From positions 52,282,701-52,305,118 of the forward strand of contig JBOZIK010000001.1 in assembly GCA_051453625.1 (NCBI GenBank): a stretch of DNA of 22,418 bases, read 5' to 3'. The position numbers were made by a program, and so were the translations under genes. Positions 8,033-17,640 of this stretch are shown in pieces (positions within the stretch are counted from its first letter, which is position 1; every line of letters begins with the position of its first letter). This DNA is from Welwitschia mirabilis (lineage: Eukaryota; Gnetophyta; Gnetopsida; Welwitschiales). Under the pieces are notes generated by a model. That model was given only the letters and a program-made list of their open reading frames with translations. It did not search any database and was not told the DNA's origin.

Positions 8033-9597
8033 TTATTGACGATTGGGGCAAATCCCAACGCCTAAGTTATTTCTAAGAGTTGTGAATCTTTCTTTAGATA
8101 GGCTTTTCATCATAATGTTAAACATTTGGTCTTCGGTGCCAATGTGTTCAAGATCTATGATGTGATTTTGAACTTGTGCTCAAATAAAGTGGTGTCTTAT
8201 GTCAATATGTTTGGCACGTGAATGTTGGACCGGATTTTTAGTTGTATTTATAGCACTACTGTTGTCACAATAGAGTTTGATATTTTCTAATTTGACCCCA
8301 AAGTCTCTCAACATTTGCTTCATCCACAATAGTTGAGCACAGCAAGCTCCTGCAATAATGTACTTGGCTTTTGCCGTCGATAGAGAGGTAGAGATTTGTT
8401 TTCGACTAAACCAAGATACTAAGCAATTTCCTATATAGAAACATGCCCCACTAGTACCCTTGCGATCATCTACACAACCTACCCAGTCGGCCTCCCTATA
8501 CCTGGCTAATTCTATGGAGGTGTTGAAAGGATACCAAAAACCATAATGTTGTGTTGATTTCAGGTATCTTAAAATCCTTTTCATGCAAGTTAGATGAGAT
8601 TCCTTTGAGTTAGCTTGATAATAAGCACAGACTCCTACACTGTGTGCTATATCAGGTCTACTAGCTGTGACATACAAAAGGCTACCAATAATTCCTCGAT
8701 AAAGTTTGTGATTGACCTCCTTACCATTGTCATCTTTCTGTAGTTTGATGTTTGTAGAGATCAGGGTTTTAGTATCTTTGTGATTATTCATCTCATATCT
8801 TTCTATCATCTCTTGAATGTATTTGGTTTGGCTTATAAAGATCCCGTCTTTCAACTGTTTAACTTGGAGTCCAAGAAACAACTTTAACTCACCCATGAGA
8901 CTTATTTCAAATTCACTTTCCATGAGTTTTCCAAATCAGATTGCGAGACTATCCTTAGTCACTCCAAACACAATATCATCTACATAGATTTGGACTATAA
9001 GCATATTATTTTCTTCCCTTTTAATGAACAAAGTTGGATTAGCACTCCCTTTTGAAAATCCAGTGTTTACTAAGAAGGAGGTTAATCTCTCAAACCAAGC
9101 ACATGAAGCTTGTTTGAGTCCATACAAAGCCTTGTTGAGTTTATAAACATGATTTGGAAATTTTGAGTCAACAAATCCTGGTGGTTGAGCCACATAAACT
9201 TCCTTTATGATATAACCATTTAAAAAGGCACTTTTAACATCCATTTGGTATAGTCTTATCTTGTGATAATAGGCAAAAGCCAGTAGCATTCTAATGGCTT
9301 CAAGTTTGGCTACTGGGGCAAAAGTTTCCCTATAGTCTATCCCTTCTTGCTGACTATATCCTTGGACAACTAGTCTTGCATTATTTTGAATAATGTTATG
9401 ATTTTCATCCTTCTTATTCTTAAAAATCCACTTTGTTCCAATTGTGTGTTTATCCTTCAAATGAGGCCCAAGATCCCAAACTTGATTTCGTTCAAATTGA
9501 TTTAGTTCCTGTTGCATGGCCAACATCCACGATTCGTCCTATTCAGCTTCTTAGGTCTTAGGTCCAAAGGTAAAGAGAAAGCACAAAAAACTGTTAC
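8033..9597 (-). pseudogene. Reverse transcriptase and RNase H of the nested element
   Basis: Read from about 9540 down to a TAA at 8035-8033. RT has the first catalytic Asp in YQMDVKSAFLNG (codon 9241-9239) and the catalytic pair in YVDD (8986-8975). The connection continues through IIGSLLYVTASRPDI to RNase H with ADWVGC and YCDNSSAI. Only a few lesions break this otherwise well kept stretch: a TAG just before the RT start (near 9539), a TGA at 8935-8933 between RT fingers and connection, and a TGA near 8179. The RNase H segment normally STAEAEY reads STAKAKY, with both Glu codons now Lys, so RNase H would be inactive. The family role is copying element RNA to DNA in cytoplasmic particles. 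Confidence 0.9.
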
Positions 9598-10535
9598 TTA
9601 TAGTTTTCCACTTCTTGTTGTTATTCCTTGATATAGATTACTTAGGACATTTTCTTGAGGGTAATCTCTTTTTGTTCTCAAGGGGAGGATAGTATGTTTC
9701 TGGACTTGATCCTTTTCACTTGTGGGTGTATCATTACTGATTTTAGATGTAGTGGGTTCAACAAGAATGGTATCTTCAATATCATCAGATGTTGGTTTAA
9801 TGTTACAATCATCATCAATCTTAGCATGAACTGTTTCTTCAACTTTATAAGATACTTTGTTATAAACCTTGTAAGCTTTACTTGTCATGGAATATCCTAA
9901 AAAATATTCCTTCATCAACTTTAGACTCAAACTTTCCATTTTCTCCTTTGTCCTTAAGAATTAGGCATTTGCTTCCAAACACTTTGAAATAGCTTACAGC
10001 AGGTTTCTTTCCATTCCATAACTCATAAGGTATTTTATCTATGTTTGGTCTCAGAAAGACTCTATTGGTTATGTAACAAGCAGTATTAACTGCTTCTGCC
10101 CAAAAATGTTGAGGTAGGACTTTGTCATTTATCATGGTCCTAGTCATTTCTATTAGGACTATGTTTTTCCTTTCAGCTACCTCGTTTTGTTGAGGGGTTC
10201 TCAGAGCTGAGAGCTGATGAGATATACCATGTGAGTCACAAAACTCTCAAACCTTTCATTAACAAACTCACGTCCTCTATCCGAACAAATGGTCTTAATG
10301 ATGTACCCTTTTTCATTTTGAATTCTTTTATATATTTTGACGAATGCATCAAATGCTTCTTACTTACTGAATAAGAAAGAGACCCAACAGAAACGAGAGA
10401 AATTGTCTACCATTACTACACAGTATCTTTTGTCTCTAATGCTTCTAGTTTGAACAGGTCCGACTGGATCCATATAAATTAGATCTAGTGGTCACATGGT
10501 GGTTGTGATGGTTTTTCTTTTGAAGTGAGTTTTGG
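9598..10535 (-). pseudogene. Integrase core and C-terminal region of the nested element
   Basis: DDE integrase of the retroviral type. The triad is visible across broken frames: Asp in IYMDPVG (10470-10468), Asp in CSDRGREF (10281-10279), and Glu in AERKN (10174-10172). The C-terminal part includes HFWAEAVNTACYI, YELWNGKKP and YFKVFGSKC (10147-9878). After a frameshift near 9895 the linker to RT ends at GITTRSGKL. Several stops and frameshifts lie between 10150 and 10540. The role is insertion of element DNA into chromosomes; this copy cannot make a full protein. Confidence 0.87.
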
Positions 10536-11057
10536 TTATTTTTCCTTTGACACAAGACTCACACATTTCGCTTGATCCATGTTGAGTTTGGAAACACCCT
10601 TCACAATTTCTTTTGAAGAGATCTTGGTTAGATCCTTAAGATTTATATGACCTAGTCTTTTATGCCAGAGATTGATATCATCATCTTGGGCAAAGTAGCA
10701 ATTCTTACTCGACTTCTTGTTCTTTCCGATAACATACATGCATCGTGATCTACTGCTAGTAAGCACAACTTTGTTGGTGATAGCATTACGTATAACACAC
10801 TTATCTTGATGAAAGGGCATAAGATTACCTCCATCACATATTTAGGATATACTCAATAGATTATGGTTTAGGCCGTTGACTAGGTACACATCATGAATAG
10901 TTGGGTGATCATCATTAGCAATCACAGTGCCCTTTCCAACAATGAACCCCTTACTGTTGTCACCAAAAGTCACTTCCCCTCCGCTATACTCTTGAAAGGA
11001 TGAAAGCAGGTTTTTGTCTCCACTCATATACCTAGAACATCCACTATCTAGTACCAC
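10536..11057 (-). pseudogene. Aspartic protease and integrase zinc-binding region
   Basis: The protease active site is VLDSGCSRYM (Asp codon 11048-11046), followed by VTFGDNSKG and HDVYLVNGLNHNLLSIS. A single TAA (10853-10851, consistent with CAA to TAA) interrupts the frame before the pre-integrase segment, which holds the His pair of the HHCC finger (HKRLGHINLKDL). Near the first Cys of the finger a 2-base loss changes frame. A TAG just before the protease start means no uninterrupted gag-protease fusion. Confidence 0.87.
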
Positions 11058-12650
11058 CTAGTTCGTTCTTGGGCTTTAAATGCTGCATGAGCAAAGAGAG
11101 AGGGTAACTTCTTTTTAACTCATTGTGGTTTGATATGCCGATGTTGAAAGGGTTGAGGGGTTTTCTAACAAATCCGAAACCATAGTTTATATTGAAGTAT
11201 AGAGATTTCTTATAAGGACAGGTAAATTGAACGTGGCCATGTTTATTACAAAAGTAACACTAAAGGCTGGCTTTGACAAAGGTTTCATATTTTTTGCTAA
11301 GACCAAAATTTTGTAAAACAAAAGAACTAGTCTTACTACAGCCAAGTCCTGACTTGTCCCATGGACTACGTCCTAATCCCAATAATTTGTTTAGGTTGTC
11401 GTTTCCTCTAGTTAAATGAGTTGCTATAACTTTAGCGTCTTGTAGATCAAGGGTTAAAGAAGAAATTTTTGGGGTGGCCTCTTTCAATTTACGTTCTAAG
11501 ATATCAATTGTTTTTCTGTATGACGCATTTTTCTTTCCTAAGTTTAAGCTAAAAGAATACAATTTCTCATAGGTGTCCGAGATTTCATCAATAGCTAGAT
11601 CGTCGTAAGCAAAGAGATATTTTCAGAGAATTCATGTCTAGAGCTAGAAGCAACATCAATATTCAATTGAGTAGAAGGGGGAGATATACTTACCTCTCTT
11701 GTTATAGCTAGAAGTACAAAGTTCACCATGTCATCCTCATTGCTTGAGCCAACTTGTTCTTCATCTGACTCGTCCCATGTTGCCTTGAACACTTTCTTTC
11801 CCTTGTCCCTTTTGTCCTTTTTGTTGTTTGCACAATCTGTAGCTACATGACCAAAGCCTTTGCATTTAGCATTGAATTGATTGAGAAGATTTCTTACCCT
11901 TGTCCATTTTACCTTTCAGCAGATGTTTGGAGTATTTTGAATCCTTTTTCTTGTGTAAGAACCACTTGAAGTTCTTGGTGAGGAGAGCTAGATCTTCATC
12001 AAGGTTGTCTTCACTTGAACTATTGTCATTTGAATCTTCATNNNNNNNNNNNNNNNNNNNNNNNNNNNNNNNNNNNNNNNNNNNNNNNNNNNNNNNNNNN
12101 NNNNNNNNNNNNNNNNNNNNNNNNNNNNNNNNNNNNNNNNNNNNNNNNNNNNNNNNNNNNNNNNNNNNNNNNNNNNNNNNNNNNNNNNNNNNNNNNNNNN
12201 NNNNNNNNNNNNNNNNNNNNNNNNNNNNNNNNNNNNNNNNNNNNNNNNNNNNNNNNNNNNNNNNNNNNNNNNNNNNNNNNNNNNNNNNNNNNNNNNNNNN
12301 NNNNNNNNNNNNNNNNNNNNNNNNNNNNNNNNNNNNNNNNNNNNNNNNNNNNNNNNNNNNNNNNNNNTTTACAATGTTCGTCCCGTTATGTGCCACTTTC
12401 AGAGTTTCCCACATTTCTTTGCCACTAGTACATTGTACAATCTTGTCATACTCCTTGATTAATAAGGCACAGATTATAGTGTTTATAGCCTTGGCATTAT
12501 TCTGAATTAGTCTTTTGTCATCTTCATCCCATTCACCTGTGGGATTTAGAGTCACTCCTCCATTTGCATCAATCTTTGTAAGTGCTTGGTATTCAAACTC
12601 TACCAAATCCAAAATGTCTGGATGGAGGATGTCAAAAAGATGGTCATCTT
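11058..12650 (-). pseudogene. gag of the nested element, two zinc knuckles, 5' end missing
   Basis: Capsid part reads from about 12650, with DLVEFEYQALTK, EWDEDDKRLIQNNAKA and GKEMWETLKVAHNGT. A 326-N gap (12042-12367) hides the middle. Knuckle 1 (C-KCKGFGHVATDC, 11871-11832) has lost 2 bases between its first two Cys. A coiled-coil-like stretch with ERKLKEATPKISSL follows (11560-11400). Knuckle 2 is intact CCHC (CYFCNKHGHVQFTC, 11259-11218), preceded by a TAG. Gag packages RNA in virus-like particles. The true N-terminus and primer-binding site are absent: the frame runs straight into LTR sequence at about 12654. Confidence 0.87.
12042..12367. other. Assembly gap (326 N) in gag
   Basis: The odd length suggests an estimated gap. 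The gag frame is open on both sides at this length. Confidence 0.95.
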
Positions 12651-12670
12651 GGACTTTCTGAGGAAGGCAC

Positions 12671-12786
12671 AGGGCCTTTTATAGACTCTCCTACAACACT
12701 AGTTGTTTGAACCTTGAGAAGAGTGCATAGGGCCTTTTATAGACTCTCCTACAAAACTAGATGTTTTAACCTTGAGAAGAGTGCAA
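12671..12786 (-). repeat. 58-bp tandem duplication carrying the TATA box in LTR B
   Basis: Copies 12671-12728 and 12729-12786 both begin AGGGCCTTTTATAGACTCTC on the plus strand. Each holds TATAAAAG on the minus strand (12683-12676 and 12741-12734). LTR A has only one copy. The copy nearer the palindromes lies 149 bases from them. Confidence 0.88.
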
Positions 12787-12890
12787 TAAGTCATAGATAA
12801 TCATGCCAGGGGTGGTCTTAATCATTCCCTTTTTGAATGCTGTTTATACAGTCAGAACGGTCATCTTCACGCTCCAACGAATGCCCATCC

Positions 12891-13150
12891 GCATGTCCCC
12901 TTCAAATGATCTAGATGTCCCTCTTTTTTCCTATAAGAACTCGGTGAAACCCGGATTTCCCGGATTTATAGGTCGGACGTCCCTATACATTTTGACTGAA
13001 CTTTGCCTAGGTGTCCGGGTTTGATAGGTCGGACATCCCTATACATTTTCATTGCATCTTTCCCAGATATCCTGGTTTGACAGGATAGACGTCCCCATAT
13101 GTTAGACCCAAACTTTTTTCGGATGTCCCAATGTGCTAACTCAGACATCC
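12891..13150. promoter_or_regulatory. Array of ten GGACGTCC-type palindromes in LTR B
   Basis: 8-mers start at 12891, 12913, 12953, 12975, 13009, 13031, 13065, 13087, 13121 and 13143. The steps are 22, 40, 22, 34, 22, 34, 22, 34, 22, identical to LTR A, although several 8-mers have changed bases. No insertion or deletion has altered the spacing. Confidence 0.85.
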
Positions 13151-13292
13151 CAATTGGATTCTCTTGAAATGCCATTCGTTCAGGCACCTGCTTTTGATTT
13201 TCCACTTGAACTTTGAATTCATAGGGCATCATGGAATTTCCATTCATTCTTAGCGGTTGCATCATCATCATTGAAACCTCTTGTCTTCAACA

Positions 13293-13297
13293 AGAGT
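13293..13297. repeat. Target-site duplication AGAGT, right copy
   Basis: Follows the outer end of LTR B (CTTCAACA) and matches 4825-4829. It establishes 4830-13292 as one insertion. Confidence 0.9.
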
Positions 13298-13540
13298 AAA
13301 TACACCCCAGCGGAGAACAATATTGCTCACCTAAACTCTAAAGCTTCAAATGCTATTTTTTGTATTGTTGGTCAAGAGGATTATAAACTTCTCCACTAGA
13401 AAGAAGGCCTAGGATATCTCAGAGACTGCACATACTGGTGACTCAATTTGAAAAAGCATACTTTGTCAAACTCACAAACATGGTGAACTCTATTGCAGGC
13501 AATTAGCCCTGGAAGTGGCTTTCTGTATTATTAGCAAAGT
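13298..13540 (+). pseudogene. gag remnant of the old element, second part
   Basis: Starts in the frame left at 4829 and reads KYTPAENNIAHLNSKASNAI, a copia capsid-like segment, up to a TAG near 13399. Further stops and no clear motifs follow. Together with 4591-4829 it is the only coding remnant of the old element; pol is absent, so the element was internally deleted or non-autonomous. Confidence 0.7.
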
Positions 13541-13656
13541 GTAACTGACACAACGAGATTTCTATTGCGAGTGACTAGACTAAGAGCTATTGTAACATAA
13601 GAAAGGAATTGAAATGGATCAAGGTGAACAGATAAAAATAAGGGTAACTTGACGTG

Positions 13657-14035
13657 TGTTAGATTTCAAGCTTCAAAAGCAATCTATCAAAAAGTTTCGC
13701 CTATGAATGTCCAATGCATTTAGGCACACTTCACATGCATCATTCTTGCTTGCTACTTGAGTTTTGACTTAGCCCTCTTGAGAAAAAATCACTTTACAAG
13801 GATTTAAGATGTTCTTGGCCCTTGGAAAGACATTTGGAACTCCCATCATGCATAGTGGATTCCAAGCATGGAGTAGGATTTATCCAAAACTCTAAATTAT
13901 GTTGTGTTTTAGTTGTCGTGGTCCTATTTTATTGTCATCATTATTAGTTAGCCTATTCAAATAGTTCAAAATTATTTATATTTTAAGGTGAATAGTGTTA
14001 TATTATGAAGCCAAATTTATTCCCCTCGTATTGTT
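13657..14035 (+). mobile_element. 3' LTR of the old copia-type element
   Basis: Begins TGTTAGATTTCAAGCTTC and aligns with 4160-4560. The right end fades out after CCTCGTATTG, so the boundary is approximate. No convincing polypurine tract precedes it, and no target duplication could be matched. Confidence 0.7.
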
Positions 14036-14290
14036 ATGTTTTATCATTATGTGAAAGGTGATCTTTTTAATTAATACCTTAAGCTTAAGCATAGTCTTTT
14101 AAAGGTTATGTAGACATTAATTAATACCTGTAATTAAAGGGAATAGGTCTAGAATGTCCTACAAGGTTCAAGCCTGCATCCATTTAATCCCTTTGTGAGG
14201 TTGGGTTGGGGCATCGAGTTGTTTTGACAGGATTTTGCTTGAGTAGAGATTCCTATCAGAGAGCTTGAATGTTGAAGNNNNNNNNNNTCC
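14036..14290. other. Intergenic stretch with 10-N gap, nothing recognised
   Basis: AT-rich with no coding frame. A 10-N gap occupies 14278-14287. Confidence 0.6.
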
Positions 14291-14444
14291 ATAAGCTTGT
14301 TTTCACAATAAGAGCTCTGCACTACTTCCCAGTGGATGTTTCTCTCAGCAATTGAGGATTTTATAACATAAGCTTGTTTTCACAATAAAAGTTCTACACT
14401 GCTTCCCAATGGATGTTTCTCTTAGCATTTGAGGATTTTATAAC
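14291..14444. repeat. 77-bp tandem repeat, two copies
   Basis: 14291-14367 and 14368-14444 both begin ATAAGCTTGTTTTCACAATA and include GGATGTTTCTCT and GAGGATTTTATAACATAA. They differ at several bases. The first copy abuts a 10-N gap, so more copies may be hidden. Confidence 0.88.
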
Positions 14445-14607
14445 ATAAATCTCTATTTGTCTCTTATATTTACATGTTTCCTTTTGTTGTCATTTCTTAA
14501 TAAGTGTTATTAGAGTTGTGGTTCTCATGGATCCAAGGGCTTCATTTTGTGTTAGAGATCACATGATTAACAACTAGTCTTATATCCACAAATTCATGAG
14601 GAGAGTA

Positions 14608-15240
14608 TGTTGCAAAGATGCTTTAAGATTCAATGATGAACACCAAGTAGCTCTAAAGACCAGATGAAGAAATATCTTGAAAACAAATGCTAAAACAACG
14701 GATAAATTTATACTAGGACATCCGAACATTCCCATCGGGACATCTAGGGCAATCAACAAAATAAGCAGAATACAGAATTCAGAGTGGGATGTCTGACCTA
14801 TCAGTCTGGAAAATCCTGTGTACAAAATTGATCTACACTATGAAATTAAAGATGGGAAGTCCAACTCCTTGTCTAGGACGTATGTGTAATTCTTACGTCA
14901 AAAAAGTGGGATGTCCAACCATCAGCATTAGACATCCGAGGGGTTTCTACGTTAAAAACGTGAGACGTCCAGCCTAATGTGGGACATCCGACCAGATGAA
15001 TGTTGAAGCAGAACTATAGATTCGTTGGCCTACCTAGCACGTTTTTCAATGCAAAAACAAATCTCTATTGGTCTGAAATGCTCTTTCCTATGCATCTCGC
15101 TTTCTAAGACAAACTACAACAGCTATATTGAAGACAAAAGATATATAAAAGACTCTTCTATAAATCCAAGTTACCCATTCCAACATTGTGTAATCTCCCC
15201 CTTCGAAAAAGAGCATCTATGCTAAATTGGCAATCATGCT
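14608..15240 (+). mobile_element. LTR C, a third SIRE-like LTR (right end uncertain)
   Basis: Starts TGTTGCAAAGATGC after a purine-rich GAGGAGAGTA. Palindrome-type 8-mers start at 14716, 14738, 14787, 14855, 14876, 14909, 14930, 14963 and 14982, giving pairs 19-22 bp apart. TATAAAAG lies at 15144-15151, 154 bases after the last one. It aligns poorly with LTR A or LTR D outside these elements, so it belongs to a different subfamily. The usual LTR end (C-run, then AACA) is not visible; 15240 is a guess. It may be a solo or truncated LTR. Confidence 0.65.
15144..15151 (+). promoter_or_regulatory. TATA box of LTR C
   Basis: TATAAAAG within a TATATAAAAG run, positioned after the palindrome array as in LTRs A, B and D. 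Confidence 0.65.
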
Positions 15241-15513
15241 TCTCTGTACTCTTTATTGCTGATGTACTTGTTGCATATTGACCTTGGTCAATGTGTGACA
15301 TTAGGTTCAGTTTGTTAGTTTTACAGTTTTAGCAACCAGCCAAGCACTAAGGACAACTTCAACCTAAAGACAAATTTTTCTCAGCACCATCTATGGATTC
15401 AATGTTTGACTAANNNNNNNNNNNNNNNNNNNNNNNNNNNNNNNNNNNNNNNNNNNNNNNNNNNNNNNNNNNNNNNNNNNNNNNNNNNNNNNNNNNNNNN
15501 NNNNNNNNNNNNN
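15241..15513. other. Unassigned stretch and 100-N gap before the plus-strand element
   Basis: 15241-15413 shows no recognisable gene. 15414-15513 is a 100-N placeholder. The 5' LTR, gag and protease expected for the following element are not visible and may be in the gap or deleted. Confidence 0.7.
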
Positions 15514-15515
15514 AT

Positions 15516-16160
15516 GCGATAAAAAATCAAGAGATTATTACCAGTGTTAGACCAAACTGTATGTATGCTCTAGGCTATGATGATAGACCTAATGAGGGAT
15601 GTTATTTAGCTCAAATCAATGAAATTGATTTATAGCACAAACGTTTAGGGCACATGAATCTAAAAGATTTGAGAACTGTGTCCTCAAAAAAAATAATTAG
15701 AGGTATTCCTAAATTAAACATAGCTCAAGGAAAAGTTTGCGAGGCTTGTGTTAAAGGAAAACTGGTTAGATCTAGCTTTTCTAGTAAAAAGGATACTACT
15801 TCAAACAAACCACTAGATCTCATTTATATGGACCTTATTGGACTAATTCAAACAAAAAGTATTGGTGGAAAAAAATATTTCCTTGTAATAGTTGATTTTN
15901 NNNNNNNNNNNNNGATATGTTTCTTATCGAGTAAAGATGAAGCTTTTGATATGCTTGTCAAAGTCTATAGGAGAATTCAAAAGAAAGAAGGGAATCCTCT
16001 GAAAACCATCAGAACAGATATAGGAGGTGAGTTTGATAATGAAATATTTGAAATTTTTTGTAATTCTAATGAGATTGGTCATCAATTTTCAGCTCCACGA
16101 ACTCCTCAGCAAAATGGTGTTGTGGAAAGAAAGAACCAAGTTCTAATTGAAATGGAATGA
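15516..16160 (+). pseudogene. Pre-integrase zinc finger and integrase core
   Basis: In frame from the gap edge. The finger His pair is in HKRLGHMNLKDL, with the Trp before it now a TAG (15633-15635, consistent with TGG to TAG); the Cys pair is in VCEACVKGK. The catalytic triad is complete: Asp in IYMDLIG (15831-15833), Asp in IRTDIGGEF (16017-16019), Glu in VVERKN (16125-16127). A 14-N gap (15900-15913) is frame-neutral. The frame ends at a TGA near 16160, where about 14 bases present in the downstream copy are missing. Confidence 0.9.
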
Positions 16161-16834
16161 GCAATCCCTGCCACATCATTTCTAGGCAGAAGCAACAAAC
16201 ATAGCTAGCTACATCTCCAACAGAGTGTTTCTTCGACCAGGAACCAAGAAAACTGCCTATGAACTCTGGTATGGAAAGCATCCAAATGTAAGTTATTTTA
16301 AAGTCTTTGGTGACAAGTGCGGTATTCTAAAAGATAAAAGGCCTTTTAATAAATTTGACTCAAAATGAGATATAGGAATTTTTCTTGGATATTCTTCAAC
16401 AAGTAAAGCTTATAGAGTCTTTAACAAGTCATCTGGCAAATTGAGGAATCTGCTCATGTTAAAATAGATGATTTGAATGTAAGATCTAGTGGCTTAGATA
16501 GGAATGATGACTTGGATTCAGTACCAGAAATTCCCATTAGCAACTCCAACACATCAACATCAGAAGTAAGACCATCTTCCTCCACCCAAACTCAACTAGC
16601 AGAAGAGACACAAACTTTCTATTCCTTACCTCAAAAAACCAAACGAGATCATCCTATGGAGGTGATAGTTAGTGATCCCAATCTTGGCATAACAACAAGG
16701 AGTGGTAAGCACATTAGCCCAAGTTTTCTTTCTTTCCTTTCCTCATTAGAACCTAAAAACTTTCAAGAAGTAGAAAAAGACGAGGCATGGATACTAGCCA
16801 TGCAAAATGAGCTTCATCAATTTAAGAGAAACAA
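16161..16834 (+). pseudogene. Integrase C-terminus and RT linker, first copy
   Basis: Matches 16990-17686. Segments YELWYGKHPNVSYFKVFG and GIFLGYSSTSKAYRVF are visible. Lesions include TGG to TAG in the HFWAE motif, a TGA after NKFDSK (near 16366) and a frameshift near 16430-16440. The linker from 16473 (KTKRDHPMEV, GITTRSGKHI, DEAWILAMQNELHQF) is open up to a 100-N gap. Confidence 0.85.
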
Positions 16835-16934
16835 NNNNNNNNNNNNNNNNNNNNNNNNNNNNNNNNNNNNNNNNNNNNNNNNNNNNNNNNNNNNNNNNNN
16901 NNNNNNNNNNNNNNNNNNNNNNNNNNNNNNNNNN

Positions 16935-17640
16935 CATGAACTCCTCAGCAAAATGGTGTTGTGGAAAGAAAGAACTGGTTCTAATTGAAATGGTACAAAC
17001 TATGTTGAATGAGCAATCCCTACGACATCACTTCTGGGCAGAAGCAGTAAACACAGCTAGCTACATCTCCAACAGATTGTTTCTTCGACCAAGAACCAAG
17101 AAAAACGCCTATGAACTTTGGTATGGAAAGCGTCCAAATGTAAGTTATTTTAAAGTCTTTGGTAGCAAGTGTGGTATTCTAAAAGATAAAGGACCTTTAA
17201 ATAAATTTGACTCAAAATCAAATGAAGGAATTTTTCTTGGATATTCTTCAACAAGTAAAGCTAATAGGGTCTTTTACAAGTCAATTGACAAAATTGAGGA
17301 ATCTACTCATGTTAAAATAGATGATTTGAATGTGAGATCTAGTGGCTTAGACAGGAATGATGACTTGGATCCAGTACTAGAAATTCCCATTAGCAGTTCC
17401 AAGACATCAGCATCAGAAGTAAGACCATCTTCCTCCAACCAAACTCAACCAACAGAAAAGACTCAAACTTTCCATTCTTCACCTCAAAGAACCAAACGAG
17501 ATCATCCTATGCAGGTGGTAGTTAGTGATCCCAATCTTGGCACAACAACAAGGAGTTGTAAGCACATTAGCCCAAGTTTTCTTTGTTTCCTTTCCTCATT
17601 AGAACCTAAAAATTGTAGGAAGCAGAAAAAGATGAGGTAT
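16935..17640 (+). pseudogene. Integrase C-terminus and RT linker, second copy
   Basis: Better preserved than the first copy: HHFWAEAVNTASYISNRLF, YELWYGKRPNVSYFKVFG and GIFLGYSSTSKANRVF are in one frame through KTQTFHSS to NLGTTTRSCKHIS. The integrase end at 16940-16980 is frame-shifted relative to VVERKN. A 1-base deletion near 17614 breaks the join to RT. The linker is rich in Ser, Thr and Pro. Confidence 0.87.

Larger units (their letters stand above)
4830..13292 (-). mobile_element. Nested SIRE-like Ty1/copia retrotransposon with an extra 3' ORF
   Basis: Bounded by TG..CA LTR ends and AGAGT target duplications, inserted into the gag region of an older element. Order on the minus strand: 5' LTR (13292-12655, truncated), gag with two CCHC knuckles, protease, integrase, RT-RNase H, spacer with palindrome array, extra ORF, polypurine tract, 3' LTR (5930-4830). 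The protein order (integrase before RT), motifs such as IIGSLLYVTASRPDI, and the env-position ORF place it in the SIRE lineage (established family traits). Every gene has stops or frameshifts, and the primer-binding site and gag start are deleted, so it is not autonomous. By eye the LTRs differ at about 18 of the last 170 aligned bases, so the insertion is not recent. Confidence 0.92.
12655..13292 (-). repeat. 5' LTR (LTR B) of the nested element, truncated
   Basis: Aligns with 5351-5930 of LTR A, starting TGTTGAAGACAAG at 13292 on the minus strand. The R/U5 portion (LTR A 4830-5350) is missing, and the sequence passes directly into gag at about 12654, so primer-binding site and LTR end were deleted together. 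It contains the palindrome array (12891-13150) with the same spacing as LTR A, and a 58-bp internal duplication. Confidence 0.9.

Noticed and set aside
9655-9900. Plus-strand frame of 81 codons
   Set aside because: Antisense of the integrase/RT linker of the nested element, with no independent motif.
14580-15225. Short open frames on both strands in LTR C
   Set aside because: They cross the palindrome array and the TATA box and show no protein motif.
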